Shown: positions 1-8,452 of the stretch, one piece after another
How positions within the stretch are numbered: the stretch's first letter is position 1
Layout of the letters: every line of letters starts with the position of its first letter
Assembly (NCBI GenBank): GCA_964619315.1
Contig: CAZUEH010000003.1
Coordinates: forward strand, 46,036-110,035
Length of the DNA: 64,000 nt
Direction: 5' to 3'
Origin: Fimisoma sp964619315
Lineage (GTDB): Bacteria > Bacillota > Clostridia > Peptostreptococcales > Anaerovoracaceae
Notes under the pieces: generated by a model
Database searches by the model: none
What the model was told of the DNA's origin: nothing
What the model saw: the letters and a program-made list of their open reading frames with translations, nothing else
Position numbers and translations under genes: made by a program

Positions 1-378
1 TTCTCTTATAACGATTCTATTAATTCCAGCATTTATAATCATCTTCGCACATATAGCACAAGGCTGATTAGTTATATAAATGGTTCCGCCCTCTATGGCA
101 TTTCCCATGGCAGCGGCCTGAATTATTGCATTTTGTTCGGCATGAAGTGCCATACAAAGTTCATGTCTTTGTCCTGATGGTACGTTGAGTTTCTCACGAA
201 TACATCCGCCTCTTTCCTCACAGTGCATCATATTGCGAGGAGCTCCATTATAACCCGTAGCTACAGCACGTCTGTCCTTTACGATTACAGCTCCCACTTG
301 GCGTCTAAGGCAAGTGGATCTTTTAGCTGTTAATTCTGCCATTTCCATAAAATATTCATCCCAAGATGGTCTGTTCAT
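1..378 (-). CDS. dCMP deaminase family protein (ComEB-like), 3' end outside the window
   Basis: Zinc-dependent deaminase that would convert dCMP to dUMP for thymidylate synthesis; the ComEB-type proteins of Firmicutes belong to this family. Reading down from the ATG at 378 (MNRPSWDEYF) gives the zinc motif HAEQNAI and then PCAICAK, the His/Glu and paired Cys of the cytidine/deoxycytidylate deaminase fold. Further cysteines (CLRRQVGA, CEERGGC) fit the extra metal site of dCMP deaminases. The reading frame is still open at base 1, so the C-terminus lies outside the window. It follows truA by 14 bases and is probably the last visible gene of the prepilin peptidase-yhbY-truA operon. Confidence 0.85.
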   Translation of the reverse strand, partial: MNRPSWDEYFMEMAELTAKRSTCLRRQVGAVIVKDRRAVATGYNGAPRNMMHCEERGGCIREKLNVPSGQRHELCMALHAEQNAIIQAAAMGNAIEGGTIYITNQPCAICAKMIINAGINRIVIRE

Positions 379-392
379 TTTCGGTTCTCCTA

Positions 393-1160
393 TTAATAAT
401 AAACTTCAACTAAATACAATCCCTCTGCTGGTGCTCTATGTCCTGCATTTTCTCTGCGACAGGAACTTATAATGGTCTTCATTTCTTCAGGAGTTCGCTT
501 CTTTAGGCCTACTTCGACCAACGTTCCCGATATGATTCTAACCATATTGTACAAGAATCCATCACCTGTAATCTCTATTATTATATCTTTGTTATGGGAA
601 AAAACCTCTAAACTGTTGACTGTTCTTACTGTAGTTTCCCTAACCTGTCCCCCCGCTGACTGAAATGCTGCAAAATCATGGGTTCCCACCACGTGCTCGG
701 CGGCCTTTTTCATGCCCTCAATATCAAGGGGCGTATTTATTTGATAACAATATTTTCTTCTGAAAATATCCTGTTGTTCTTCGTTGCTTATAATATATCG
801 ATATTTTTTGCCTTTTGCATCAAATCTAGCATGAAAATCATAAGGCATTTCTTCTACCTTTACTATCCTCACATCTCCTGGCACGCTGGCAAAGCCTTTT
901 CCGCCTGAAAGATGATTGTTGACAGCCAAAGCTAACCTGTCTGTAGGTATGCCATAGTCGCCTCTAAAGGACGCTCTCTGCCCAAAGGCGTGAACTCCTG
1001 CATCAGTTCGGCTTGTGCCATTTATCTGAACAGGTGCTCCACATACCTTAGAAAGAGCACTTTCTAGCTCGCCCTGAACGGTTCTTACTTCAGGTTGCCT
1101 CTGCCACCCGAAGAATTCGCTACCGTCATATTCTATTGTTAATAAAAAATTTCTTTCCAT
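393..1160 (-). CDS. truA: tRNA pseudouridine(38-40) synthase TruA
   Basis: Isomerises uridines 38-40 in the anticodon stem of many tRNAs. The 255-residue length is typical. The N-terminus LLTIEYDGSEFFGWQRQ and the catalytic motif NGTSRTDAGVHAFGQ, whose first Asp is the nucleophile, are clear, as is the late motif GDGFLYNMVRIISGTLVEVG. It sits in a tight minus-strand run, 8 bases after yhbY and 14 before the dCMP deaminase. Both neighbours with known roles act on RNA or nucleotides, so this looks like a housekeeping operon. Nothing is unusual in the protein. Confidence 0.95.
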   Translation of the reverse strand: MERNFLLTIEYDGSEFFGWQRQPEVRTVQGELESALSKVCGAPVQINGTSRTDAGVHAFGQRASFRGDYGIPTDRLALAVNNHLSGGKGFASVPGDVRIVKVEEMPYDFHARFDAKGKKYRYIISNEEQQDIFRRKYCYQINTPLDIEGMKKAAEHVVGTHDFAAFQSAGGQVRETTVRTVNSLEVFSHNKDIIIEITGDGFLYNMVRIISGTLVEVGLKKRTPEEMKTIISSCRRENAGHRAPAEGLYLVEVYY

Positions 1161-1168
1161 TAGATTAT

Positions 1169-1465
1169 TTAGGCCTTTGGCAAAATTATCTGTTTGTTTT
1201 CTTTTGATTCTCTGTATAGTGTAAACTTGCGACCGATTGCCTGTACGAACTCTGCCTTAAGAGGCGTGATCAAGTCGTTGGCAACTTCCTTAGGTTTCAA
1301 GTCACAACCTTCTTGTAACTTAACTTTGACTAATTCTCTAGTCTCAAGACAGGTATCGATTTCTTTGATTACGTTTTCTGTAACCCCCGCCTTGCCTATA
1401 TGTACAATAGGGTCTAAGTCATGTGCTAGTCCCTTTAAGAAACTTCTTTGTTTGCTACTTATCAT
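1169..1465 (-). CDS. yhbY: YhbY family RNA-binding protein (CRM domain)
   Basis: Small 98-residue protein consisting of one CRM (CRS1/YhbY) domain, which in bacteria associates with pre-50S ribosomal particles. The family signature is visible: SKQRSFLKGLAHDLDPIVHIGKAG near the N-terminus is the usual KQR-L-A-H-LKPV-IGK-G pattern, and FVQAIGRKFTLYRES towards the C-terminus matches the IG-LVLYR segment. It lies between a prepilin peptidase gene (15 bases upstream) and truA (8 bases downstream) and is presumably co-transcribed with both. Function is inferred from family membership only. Confidence 0.9.
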   Translation of the reverse strand: MISSKQRSFLKGLAHDLDPIVHIGKAGVTENVIKEIDTCLETRELVKVKLQEGCDLKPKEVANDLITPLKAEFVQAIGRKFTLYRESKENKQIILPKA

Positions 1466-1480
1466 TTAATTTTTCCTCTC

Positions 1481-2194
1481 TTATAAATATACCATAATAT
1501 TATACCCCATTTGGTGCAAAATGACCAGATAAATCACTGCCGCTATAGCTATGTAATGTATAAGTGGTCGTTGCTCTCTTGGTTTTACTAATTTTCTAGC
1601 CATCAAATATGCAAGATGAATTGCAGATATAAATGTCGAAAGGACAAACACAATCAATATGCCATCTATTCCTAAGCAAAGGCCTAAGGCTCCAAAGAGT
1701 TTGATATCGCCTCCACCTAAAGTATCGCTTTTGTATATTATCTTGCCTAAAATGCCGATAACAAGCATCACGCCAAACCCTATAAGGCCTCCCCAAATTC
1801 CCGAGAAAACTCCATTTGTGTGGTGCGGAACAAACCCTACAGCCGCAACCATCAGCAATATTATCAATTGATCTGGCACTATCATATATTTTATATCGGC
1901 TATGGCCATTTCTGCCAAAAGCCAACATGCTATCAAAGCTATAAATCCATACGCAGGATCTTCCAGCCCTAACTTTATAGCAAACATCACGAAGAAACAT
2001 GAAAACCAATATTTCCATGGCACACTATTGACTCTTTGCCTTGTGGGATTTCGTAGTTCTTCGTCGGGCTCTTTGCCATAATCACAAAGCCACTTGCCCG
2101 GCATTTTGTTGAAAAAATATACTACGCTGTTCCCCATAACTATTCCCACAGCTATAGCTGCGATACATGTGATTATTATTCTTGCGTACTCCAA
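1481..2194 (-). CDS. Prepilin peptidase (A24 family aspartic protease)
   Basis: Membrane aspartic peptidase of the type IV prepilin peptidase family. Both catalytic aspartates are in their expected contexts: D100 in AIADIKYMIVPD and D163 in the GxGD motif of LGGGDIKLFGALG. About seven hydrophobic segments are predicted by eye. The cysteine-rich N-methylase domain of full PilD is absent; in its place is a short loop (residues 31-60) with a single Cys. No pilin or competence (comG) genes occur in the window, so its substrate is unknown. It is the first gene of the operon leading into yhbY and truA, directly after the glnS terminator. Confidence 0.85.
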   Translation of the reverse strand: MEYARIIITCIAAIAVGIVMGNSVVYFFNKMPGKWLCDYGKEPDEELRNPTRQRVNSVPWKYWFSCFFVMFAIKLGLEDPAYGFIALIACWLLAEMAIADIKYMIVPDQLIILLMVAAVGFVPHHTNGVFSGIWGGLIGFGVMLVIGILGKIIYKSDTLGGGDIKLFGALGLCLGIDGILIVFVLSTFISAIHLAYLMARKLVKPREQRPLIHYIAIAAVIYLVILHQMGYNIMVYL

Positions 2195-2220
2195 AAAACA
2201 TCTCCCGTTTTGTCATTTCT

Positions 2221-2252
2221 TTTAAAAAGGGCATCCCACTTTTGAGATGCCC
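2221..2252 (-). terminator. Terminator of glnS
   Basis: A hairpin at 2229-2252 (arms GGGCATCTC / GAGATGCCC type with one mismatch region around the loop) is followed on the minus strand by a run of T (complement of 2224-2228). It lies 22 bases past the glnS stop codon and separates glnS from the prepilin peptidase operon. Confidence 0.75.
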
Positions 2253-2274
2253 TTGCAATACGTTCTTCTGATTT

Positions 2275-3900
2275 TTATTTCCAAGAACTCTTTAGTCCAA
2301 CTATTTCGTTAAACACAGGGCTTTCATTTTTATGAAGCTTACTATCGGCTACGAAGTAGCCATGTCTAAAGAATTGGAAGCGTTCTCCTGGTTCTGCGTC
2401 TCTAATGGCCGCTTCTCCATAAGCTGTTGATTCTTGCATTGTATCAGTGTTAGTGACGGTCTCACCGTTTTCATCTTCTTTTAGCAAATAATCATATTGT
2501 CTCATTGTTATAGGCACAGCATTGGCTGCATCTACAAAATGTATAGTTCCTTTTACTTTGCGTCCTTCAAACCCGCTGCCGCTTCTGGTTTCAGGGTCAT
2601 AGGTGCAGTGGATTTCTTTTATGGTGCCATCATGATTTTTTACAAAATCGGTGCATGTGATAAAATATGCTCCTTTTAATCTGACTTCATTTCCTGGGAA
2701 AAGTCTAAAATATTTTTTAGGTGGTTCTTCCATAAAATCTGCGCCATCAATCCAAAGTTCTCTAGAAAAGCTTACCTGCCTTGTTCCCATTTCAGCCACT
2801 TGAGCGTTATTATCAATTTCGCATAACTCTGATTTGCCCTCAGGGTAGTTAGTTATTATCACCTTGATTGGATTGAAAATAACATTACGGCTTTCTACTT
2901 TTTCCTTTAGATTTTCTCTAACGCAATGTTCAAGAAGTGCCATTTCAACAGTGCTGTTAGCCTTGGAAACACCTATAGTTTCGCAGAAAGTTCTCACCGC
3001 TTCAGGTGTATAGCCTCTTCTTCGTATTCCTGCAATTGTAGGCATACGAGGGTCGTCCCAACCATCAACTGTGCCCTCTTCAACCATCGCTTTGAGGTAT
3101 CTTTTGGACATAACTGTGTTTGTCAAGTTAAGTCTTGCAAATTCAATCTGCTGTGGAGGATTAGGCCACCAACCCACTTCTGCCAAAACCCAATCATACA
3201 AAGGTCTATGATCTTCAAATTCCAGGGTACATATGGAGTGAGTTATCTCTTCTATTGCGTCTTCAATTGGGTGAGCAAAATCGTACATTGGATAAATGCA
3301 CCACTTGTCACCAGTATTATGATGCGGCACGTGAGCAATTCTATATAGGATAGGATCTCTCATATTGATGTTAGGCGAAGACATATCAATCTTTGCTCTT
3401 AACACCTTTTCGCCGTCAGCGTATTTGCCTTCTTTCATTTCTTCAAAAAGCTTAAGGTTCTCTTCTACTGTCCTGTTGCGATAAGGGCTTTCCTTGCCAG
3501 GCTCTTTGAGAGTTCCTCTATGTTCTCTTATCTGCTCTCCGTTTAGGTCGCAAACAAAGGCTTTTCCTTTTTTTATCAACTCTACCGCAGCTCCATACAT
3601 TTGATCAAAGTAATCTGAAGCCCACAGTCTGTTATCCCATTGGAATCCTAGCCATTTTACATCTTCCTCAATGGAATCAACATATTCCACATCCTCTTTA
3701 ACAGGATTGGTGTCATCGTATCTCAAATTACACTTGCCACCGTATTTAGTCGCAGTAGAAAAGTTGAGACAAATAGACTTCGCATGTCCTATATGCAGGT
3801 AACCGTTAGGCTCCGGCGGAAAACGAGTGCAAATTGCATCGGGATATTTTTTATTTTCTAAATCTTTTTCTATAATTTCATGAATAAAATTGTCTGCCAT
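2275..3900 (-). CDS. glnS: Glutaminyl-tRNA synthetase
   Basis: Class I aminoacyl-tRNA synthetase charging tRNA-Gln directly. At 541 residues it has normal bacterial GlnRS length. The HIGH motif is residues 36-39 (GYLHIGHAK), preceded by the characteristic RFPPEPNG. The KMSKS counterpart is NTVMSKRYL. The C-terminal anticodon-binding beta-barrels follow (residues ~340-541). Many Gram-positive bacteria make Gln-tRNA indirectly with GatCAB and lack GlnRS, so a glnS gene here is worth noting, though several Clostridia carry one. The start at 3900 is supported by GGAGGAAATAAA just upstream. It is a single-gene transcript with its own promoter-like element and terminator. Confidence 0.95.
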   Translation of the reverse strand: MADNFIHEIIEKDLENKKYPDAICTRFPPEPNGYLHIGHAKSICLNFSTATKYGGKCNLRYDDTNPVKEDVEYVDSIEEDVKWLGFQWDNRLWASDYFDQMYGAAVELIKKGKAFVCDLNGEQIREHRGTLKEPGKESPYRNRTVEENLKLFEEMKEGKYADGEKVLRAKIDMSSPNINMRDPILYRIAHVPHHNTGDKWCIYPMYDFAHPIEDAIEEITHSICTLEFEDHRPLYDWVLAEVGWWPNPPQQIEFARLNLTNTVMSKRYLKAMVEEGTVDGWDDPRMPTIAGIRRRGYTPEAVRTFCETIGVSKANSTVEMALLEHCVRENLKEKVESRNVIFNPIKVIITNYPEGKSELCEIDNNAQVAEMGTRQVSFSRELWIDGADFMEEPPKKYFRLFPGNEVRLKGAYFITCTDFVKNHDGTIKEIHCTYDPETRSGSGFEGRKVKGTIHFVDAANAVPITMRQYDYLLKEDENGETVTNTDTMQESTAYGEAAIRDAEPGERFQFFRHGYFVADSKLHKNESPVFNEIVGLKSSWK

Positions 3901-3929
3901 TTTATTTCCTCCAAATAAGTATATTAAGG

Positions 3930-3938
3930 ATTATATCA
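3930..3938 (-). promoter_or_regulatory. Extended -10 promoter element for glnS
   Basis: On the minus strand the sequence TGATATAAT forms an extended -10 (TGnTATAAT) about 30 bases upstream of the glnS start. No good -35 is seen. No T-box leader is recognisable in this short upstream region. Confidence 0.45.
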
Positions 3939-3980
3939 TTAAGCCGCGAATTTTTCCAGTGCTCCTATGATTTTATTCTT

Positions 3981-4009
3981 TTGACATACTTTTTTCAATC
4001 CTTTATAAT
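3981..4009 (+). promoter_or_regulatory. Consensus sigma-A promoter for the VanY-type gene
   Basis: TTGACA at 3981-3986 and TATAAT at 4004-4009, separated by exactly 17 bases. This is a perfect consensus, starting 57 bases before the coding sequence, so the carboxypeptidase gene should be strongly and constitutively transcribed. Confidence 0.85.
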
Positions 4010-4037
4010 ATAGCTACTTAAGAATAGGAGCTATACC

Positions 4038-4883
4038 ATGAACAAAAAATACAAACTAACCTGCGTAGCAGTTACACTTATTTTTATACTTTCACTGTCT
4101 GGATGTCAAGAGGCACCTCAAGATTCGGTTTCAAAAGGCCGTATTTCAGAGGTTTTTGGTTCATTACATCAAAGCACACAGGATCAAGTCCAGCAGGGCC
4201 TCCTTGAAAAAGAGAAAGCGGAAGCAGAAAAGGCAAAAGCAACCTCCACCAGCAAGGCCTCCGGAAAAGGTTCCTCTGACAAAAGCATAACTGGCATTCC
4301 TGATGTCATCTCTACCCTTACAAAAGACGACGGCAGCAAATTAGTTTTAGTCAACAAATACTATACAGTTTCTAAAGATTACAAACCTATCGACTTGGTT
4401 GCTATAGACGGCTCCTTGTCAACTAATCAAGGCCTGTATGTTAAGCGAGAAGCTTATGACGCATATCTAAAAATGCTTGGAGACGCTAAGGCGCAAGGTC
4501 TAAGTTTCGCCATATGCTCTGCTTATCGTTCTTACGACTTGCAAACAAAATTATACAACAATTCTTTGGCACAAAGTGGCGCCGCCTTTACGAATACTCG
4601 TTCTGCTTATCCTGGTAGAAGTGAGCATCATACAGGTTGGGCCATCGATGTAACTTCCGCCTCTATGGGATGGGGACTTTCTCAAAAGTTTGCCAATTAC
4701 CCTGATGGCGCATGGATAAACAGTCATTGTAGTGAGTACGGATTTATAATCAGATATCCTAAAGGAAAAACTCATTTAACTGGCTATGACTATGAGCCTT
4801 GGCATCTTCGTTACGTAGGCGTAGATGTGGCAAAAGATATTACGGCAAGAGGCATAACTCTAGAAGAATATTTAGGCAAATAA
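4038..4883 (+). CDS. D-alanyl-D-alanine carboxypeptidase lipoprotein (VanY/M15B family)
   Basis: Surface-anchored zinc peptidase expected to trim the terminal D-Ala from peptidoglycan stem peptides. The N-terminus is a lipoprotein signal with lipobox LSGC (Cys23). A Glu/Lys/Ala-rich linker (about residues 50-85) spaces the enzyme from the membrane. The M15B signature is complete: SAYRSYDLQ, then SEHHTGWAIDVT (HxxGxAxD) and EPWHLRYVG (the second zinc His). It is driven by a perfect consensus promoter. The MGMT-like gene follows 32 bases later and is probably co-transcribed. No vancomycin-resistance genes are nearby, so this is likely a cell-wall maintenance enzyme rather than a resistance determinant. 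Confidence 0.9.
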   Translation: MNKKYKLTCVAVTLIFILSLSGCQEAPQDSVSKGRISEVFGSLHQSTQDQVQQGLLEKEKAEAEKAKATSTSKASGKGSSDKSITGIPDVISTLTKDDGSKLVLVNKYYTVSKDYKPIDLVAIDGSLSTNQGLYVKREAYDAYLKMLGDAKAQGLSFAICSAYRSYDLQTKLYNNSLAQSGAAFTNTRSAYPGRSEHHTGWAIDVTSASMGWGLSQKFANYPDGAWINSHCSEYGFIIRYPKGKTHLTGYDYEPWHLRYVGVDVAKDITARGITLEEYLGK

Positions 4884-4915
4884 CTACTACCCATTCTATG
4901 CAGAAAGGTTGCAAA

Positions 4916-5221
4916 ATGTCTGTAATCACAGAAGATTTAATTTATGAAATATTCGCCGTGGTGGAAGAAATACCCGAAGGCATGGTCGCCTCTTATGGTC
5001 AAATAGCTAAGCTAATCGGCAGGGATAAAAACTCTCGCCTCGTAGGCAAGGTGTTGAGCATGGCGGAATACTATGGCAAGTATCCTTGTCATCGTGTCGT
5101 AAACCACGCAGGAAGATTGGCCCCTCATTTCTACAATCAAAAGGCTTTGTTGTTAGACGAGGGTGTTGAATTCAAGGATGAGATTCATGTCAATATGAAA
5201 AAACATCAATGGGATTATTAA
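4916..5221 (+). CDS. Single-domain MGMT-family DNA alkyltransferase-like protein with active-site Cys
   Basis: A 101-residue protein made only of the DNA-binding/active-site domain of O6-alkylguanine-DNA alkyltransferases. It keeps the acceptor motif PCHRVV, whereas alkyltransferase-like (ATL) proteins usually have Trp in place of Cys. The helix-turn-helix region reads SYGQIAKLIGRDKNSRLVGKVL. The start at 4916 follows AGAAAGG at good spacing; an upstream in-frame ATG at 4898 is less well placed. It may repair alkylated guanine or act as a lesion-recognition protein; the Cys favours the former. It is followed by a strong terminator at 5226-5252. Confidence 0.8.
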   Translation: MSVITEDLIYEIFAVVEEIPEGMVASYGQIAKLIGRDKNSRLVGKVLSMAEYYGKYPCHRVVNHAGRLAPHFYNQKALLLDEGVEFKDEIHVNMKKHQWDY

Positions 5222-5225
5222 TAAC

Positions 5226-5252
5226 AAAAGGGCATCAGTTGATGCCCTTTTT
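5226..5252. terminator. Bidirectional terminator between convergent genes
   Basis: A perfect GGGCATC/GATGCCC hairpin (5230-5247) is flanked by A on the left and T on the right, so it can terminate both the plus-strand MGMT-like gene and the minus-strand flavodoxin-ferredoxin gene. Confidence 0.85.
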
Positions 5253-5254
5253 GA

Positions 5255-5998
5255 TTAGTCGAGATAATATCTTCTTTTCCCTTTTGAAGTTTCTTTGTAT
5301 TCAATGGCTTCTTCTGGACATCTGCATATGCAGGCCATGCAGTGGGTGCAATTACCACTCCACTTAGGTTTGCCATCCACAATTTTTACGTTGTTCAAAA
5401 CGCAAACTTCTTGGCAAAGCCCACACGACGTGCACTCATCTGTGGTTCTGAAGCCTCGGTCTTTGACTATGAAGCTATAAAACACGCTGTTCACTACAGA
5501 GCTTTCAATTGCCCCGGATTTTGATTTGTCTATTTTTAATTCTTCGCCAGAAGCAATGGTTTTAGCTATATGAGTCAAAGTTTCTTCGGCGCTTTCTATC
5601 AACCTTTGGGAAGTCTCCACATCAGGAGAATCATATAGGGCAATATAATTTTCGGGCATCTTTACTTTAGCACAGCCGGCAAAATCCAGACCTTTTTGTG
5701 TGCAAAGTTTCTTTGCATACTTTTCGGCATTTCCTATAGAATCTCCGCAGGTTAAGACGAAGTACGCCTTAGTGGCAACATCAAATTTGCTTTTGCTAAT
5801 AAAATCGCTGACTATGCGAGGCATTCTCCATGCGTATGTGGGAACGACAAATATATATGATTTTTCCGAATGAAAATCACCTTTCTCTCCATCTTTAATC
5901 ATAGCCCCTATATCCACTACATTTGAGTCTTGAAGCATTTTGGACAACTCGATGGCTGCGTGCCTGCTATTTCCCGTTCCAGTAAAATATAAAATCAT
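5255..5998 (-). CDS. Flavodoxin-ferredoxin fusion (EFR1-family electron-transfer protein)
   Basis: An N-terminal flavodoxin-like domain (MILYFTGTGNSRHAA, an FMN phosphate-binding loop) is joined to a C-terminal domain with two 4Fe-4S motifs: CTSCGLCQEVCVLN and CTHCMACICRCPEEAIE. The second cysteine of the first cluster's tail is followed by Val instead of Pro, a common variation. Such proteins move electrons between ferredoxin and flavin pools in anaerobes; the partner is unknown. The start at 5998 follows GGAAGGTGG; an in-frame ATG 42 bases upstream lacks a ribosome site and lies in the thiolase terminator. A second protein of this type is at 15845-16666. Confidence 0.8.
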   Translation of the reverse strand: MILYFTGTGNSRHAAIELSKMLQDSNVVDIGAMIKDGEKGDFHSEKSYIFVVPTYAWRMPRIVSDFISKSKFDVATKAYFVLTCGDSIGNAEKYAKKLCTQKGLDFAGCAKVKMPENYIALYDSPDVETSQRLIESAEETLTHIAKTIASGEELKIDKSKSGAIESSVVNSVFYSFIVKDRGFRTTDECTSCGLCQEVCVLNNVKIVDGKPKWSGNCTHCMACICRCPEEAIEYKETSKGKRRYYLD

Positions 5999-6021
5999 TT
6001 TGCCACCTTCCTTTTGGTAAG

Positions 6022-6055
6022 AAAAAAGAGCTGTAGTCAATGTCTACAGCTCTTT
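6022..6055 (-). terminator. Terminator of the thiolase gene
   Basis: Inverted repeat AGAGCTGTAG / CTACAGCTCT (about 6028-6053), followed on the minus strand by six T. It is 11 bases past the thiolase stop codon. Confidence 0.8.
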
Positions 6056-6066
6056 AAGGGTTTTAA

Positions 6067-7245
6067 TTATCTTTCAACGATTACGGAAGTTCCCATTCCG
6101 CCACCGATGCATAGTGTAGCAAGACCATATTTTGAATCTCTCTTTATCATTTCGTGGATCAATGAGATAAGGATTCTACATCCGGATGCTCCGATAGGAT
6201 GTCCGATTGCGATAGCTCCACCGTTTACGTTAGTCTTTTCAGGGTCAAGACCTAAGTCTTTTCTTACTGCTAATGACTGAGTAGCAAATGCTTCGTTAGC
6301 TTCTACCAAATCCATGTCTTCAATAGTTAATCCAGCTTTTTCAAGAGCTTTTCTAGAAGCAGGGATAGGACCAACTCCCATGATTGTAGGGTCAACACCT
6401 GCAGATGCATAAGATTTGATTGAGCAAAGAGGTTTGATTCCTAATTCGTCAGCTTTTTCTTTTGACATAACTACTACTGCAGCTCCTGCATCGTTGATAC
6501 CTGAAGCGTTAGCAGCTGTAACGATACCGTCTTTTTTGAAAGCAGGCTTTAATTTGCCAACCTTATCGATTGTAGTTCCAGCCTTAGGGTATTCGTCTGT
6601 ATCGAAGATGATTGGATCACCTTTTCTCTGAGGAATTTCTACAGGAACGATTTCATCTTTGAACTTGCCAGCTTTGATAGCTTCTTCTGCTCTGTTCTGT
6701 GAAATTACTGCGAATTCATCTAATTCTTCTCTAGTAAGTCCCCACTGCTCTGCAACGTTTTCTGCAGTGATACCCATGTGGTATCCGTTGAAAGCATCAG
6801 TAAGACCGTCGTTTACCATCATGTCTACGATCTGGTTGTTACCCATTCTTGCTCCCCATCTTGCGGAAGGCATAGCGTATGATGTTGCGGACATGTTTTC
6901 TGCTCCACCTGCAACTACGATTTCTGCATCTCCAGCTTTGATGATCTGAGCAGCTAATTCAACAGCTCTTAAACCAGAACCACAAACTTTATTGATAGTC
7001 ATAGCAGGAACTTCGATAGGAAGACCAGCGTCTAAGGTCATCTGTCTAGCAACGTTCTGTCCTAGTCCGCCCTGAAGAACAGCACCCATGATAACTTCGT
7101 CGATCATTTCAGCCTTAATTCCAGCTCTTTCGATAGCACCTTTAATAGCAATTGCTCCTAATTTTCTTGTAGGAACTCCCTTTAATGATCCGCCGAAGCT
7201 TCCGATAGGGGTTCTTGCTGCACTTACAATAACAACTTCTCTCAT
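6067..7245 (-). CDS. thlA: Acetyl-CoA C-acetyltransferase (thiolase)
   Basis: Condenses two acetyl-CoA to acetoacetyl-CoA, the entry to butyrate or related fermentations, or cleaves acetoacetyl-CoA in the reverse direction. At 392 residues it has the normal length. The active-site residues are present: nucleophile C88 in NKVCGSG, H349 in AIGHPIGASG and C379 in CIGGGMG. It is a single-gene transcript with its own terminator. No hbd, crt or bcd genes lie in the window, so the pathway cannot be completed here. The 254 bases upstream (7246-7499) are very AT-rich; I see no clear consensus promoter or other feature there. Confidence 0.93.
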   Translation of the reverse strand: MREVVIVSAARTPIGSFGGSLKGVPTRKLGAIAIKGAIERAGIKAEMIDEVIMGAVLQGGLGQNVARQMTLDAGLPIEVPAMTINKVCGSGLRAVELAAQIIKAGDAEIVVAGGAENMSATSYAMPSARWGARMGNNQIVDMMVNDGLTDAFNGYHMGITAENVAEQWGLTREELDEFAVISQNRAEEAIKAGKFKDEIVPVEIPQRKGDPIIFDTDEYPKAGTTIDKVGKLKPAFKKDGIVTAANASGINDAGAAVVVMSKEKADELGIKPLCSIKSYASAGVDPTIMGVGPIPASRKALEKAGLTIEDMDLVEANEAFATQSLAVRKDLGLDPEKTNVNGGAIAIGHPIGASGCRILISLIHEMIKRDSKYGLATLCIGGGMGTSVIVER

Positions 7246-7499
7246 TCTTGTATATCCTCCTTAGATTCCTTTGTTTTGTTTGTTCGTACTCAAATAATTA
7301 CTAATACATCTTGTATACAATATTATTTAACCACAAACCAAACCAAAAAGCAATACTTTTTCTGATAAAAAATTAACAAAAATACAGATTTTTTATATTT
7401 TTATTTATTCTACCATGCTAAATTAAACTATTAAACAGTTTACACTAAAGTATCGAAATTGACAATACTGTTATGCTCTGTTTTCAACTTATTCAGACC

Positions 7500-8447
7500 C
7501 TATTTAAAAGTGGCGGTGTATTTTTCTGCCAGCTTTACAGGCTTATAGGAAAGTTTCGTCTGTCTGAGGTTTTCCATCCCCATGTCTTCCTCTCGATTGA
7601 CATATATTGTTTCCTCAGGAAGCCTCTTGCAAAACTCGTTATTTATCGCTTGATATAGTCCTCTTATTCTGTCATCTGCTTTTTCAACATGGACTATTAC
7701 AGTTTCTTTGCTGTTTGTCTTGGCGAATTCGCCTAAGGTCACTGCCTCAATTTTTCCATTGATTCTGATAATTCCTGTCAGCAGGCCTTTGCCGATGAAT
7801 TTGACCAATTCTTCTATGGCAAGGTTCTCCAGCTCAAGAATTTCTTTCCACTCCTCAGGAGTTTCTCCAAGTTTATATTCGTTTTTACTTTTAATGTAGT
7901 CCATGATTTCTGGTACCATATCTGGGGTCGCTTCTTCATAGACAAACTCATTGTTACGCAAAAAATAATTTAGATGGTTTTTCTTGTTGTGGAACTTACG
8001 GCCTCTTAGGGAAGCCAACTCTTCTTTTAGATAAATATAATCGTCATCATCTCTAGCGTGTTCAATGATTACAGTATCCCCTAAGGCATCTTTTAACACT
8101 GGCAACAAAGGCTCTGGCACAAGGCTAAGTTCAAAATGCTTTCCCTTGTCCTCAAAGATTTTTCTTGCCGCTTCGATAGTTTCCCTGACTTTTTGCGAAT
8201 CGTAGCTACCAGATTTAGTTAACGGAAATGACATGAAGTACTCTCTTTCCTCCGTCTCTAAAGTGCCAAGTCCTGCAACGCAAAGATAGTCGCCAATAAC
8301 TTGCCAACTTAAGTTGTGCGTGTTCCTCCACATATAGTTTGCTATGAACGTATGCCCCGAAGATTGATAATCATATCCGTCAAAATAACTATTCAGTAAG
8401 TCCACGTCTTCTTCTGTTAAATTGTTAAAATCTCTTTCAAATATCAT
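7500..8447 (-). CDS. DUF2156 domain-containing protein (LPG-synthase C-terminal-like)
   Basis: 315-residue soluble protein resembling DUF2156, the GNAT-like catalytic domain found at the C-terminus of phosphatidylglycerol lysyltransferases (MprF). The family pattern is visible in FNNLTEEDVDLLNSYF and FIANYMWRNTHNLSW at the N-terminus, in LRGRKFHNKKNHLNYF (a conserved Lys/Asn-rich loop), and in YVNREEDMGMENLRQTKLSYKP at the end. Standalone versions have no membrane domain and an unknown acceptor. It is the last gene of the sir2-surE-isochorismatase run, 5 bases after the hydrolase. No terminator is obvious downstream. Confidence 0.8.
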   Translation of the reverse strand: MIFERDFNNLTEEDVDLLNSYFDGYDYQSSGHTFIANYMWRNTHNLSWQVIGDYLCVAGLGTLETEEREYFMSFPLTKSGSYDSQKVRETIEAARKIFEDKGKHFELSLVPEPLLPVLKDALGDTVIIEHARDDDDYIYLKEELASLRGRKFHNKKNHLNYFLRNNEFVYEEATPDMVPEIMDYIKSKNEYKLGETPEEWKEILELENLAIEELVKFIGKGLLTGIIRINGKIEAVTLGEFAKTNSKETVIVHVEKADDRIRGLYQAINNEFCKRLPEETIYVNREEDMGMENLRQTKLSYKPVKLAEKYTATFK

Positions 8448-8452
8448 AATTC

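Noticed and set aside
3901..4037. T-box or other leader upstream of glnS
   Set aside because: The gap to the divergent promoter is too short and no T-box bulge sequence or antiterminator is visible.
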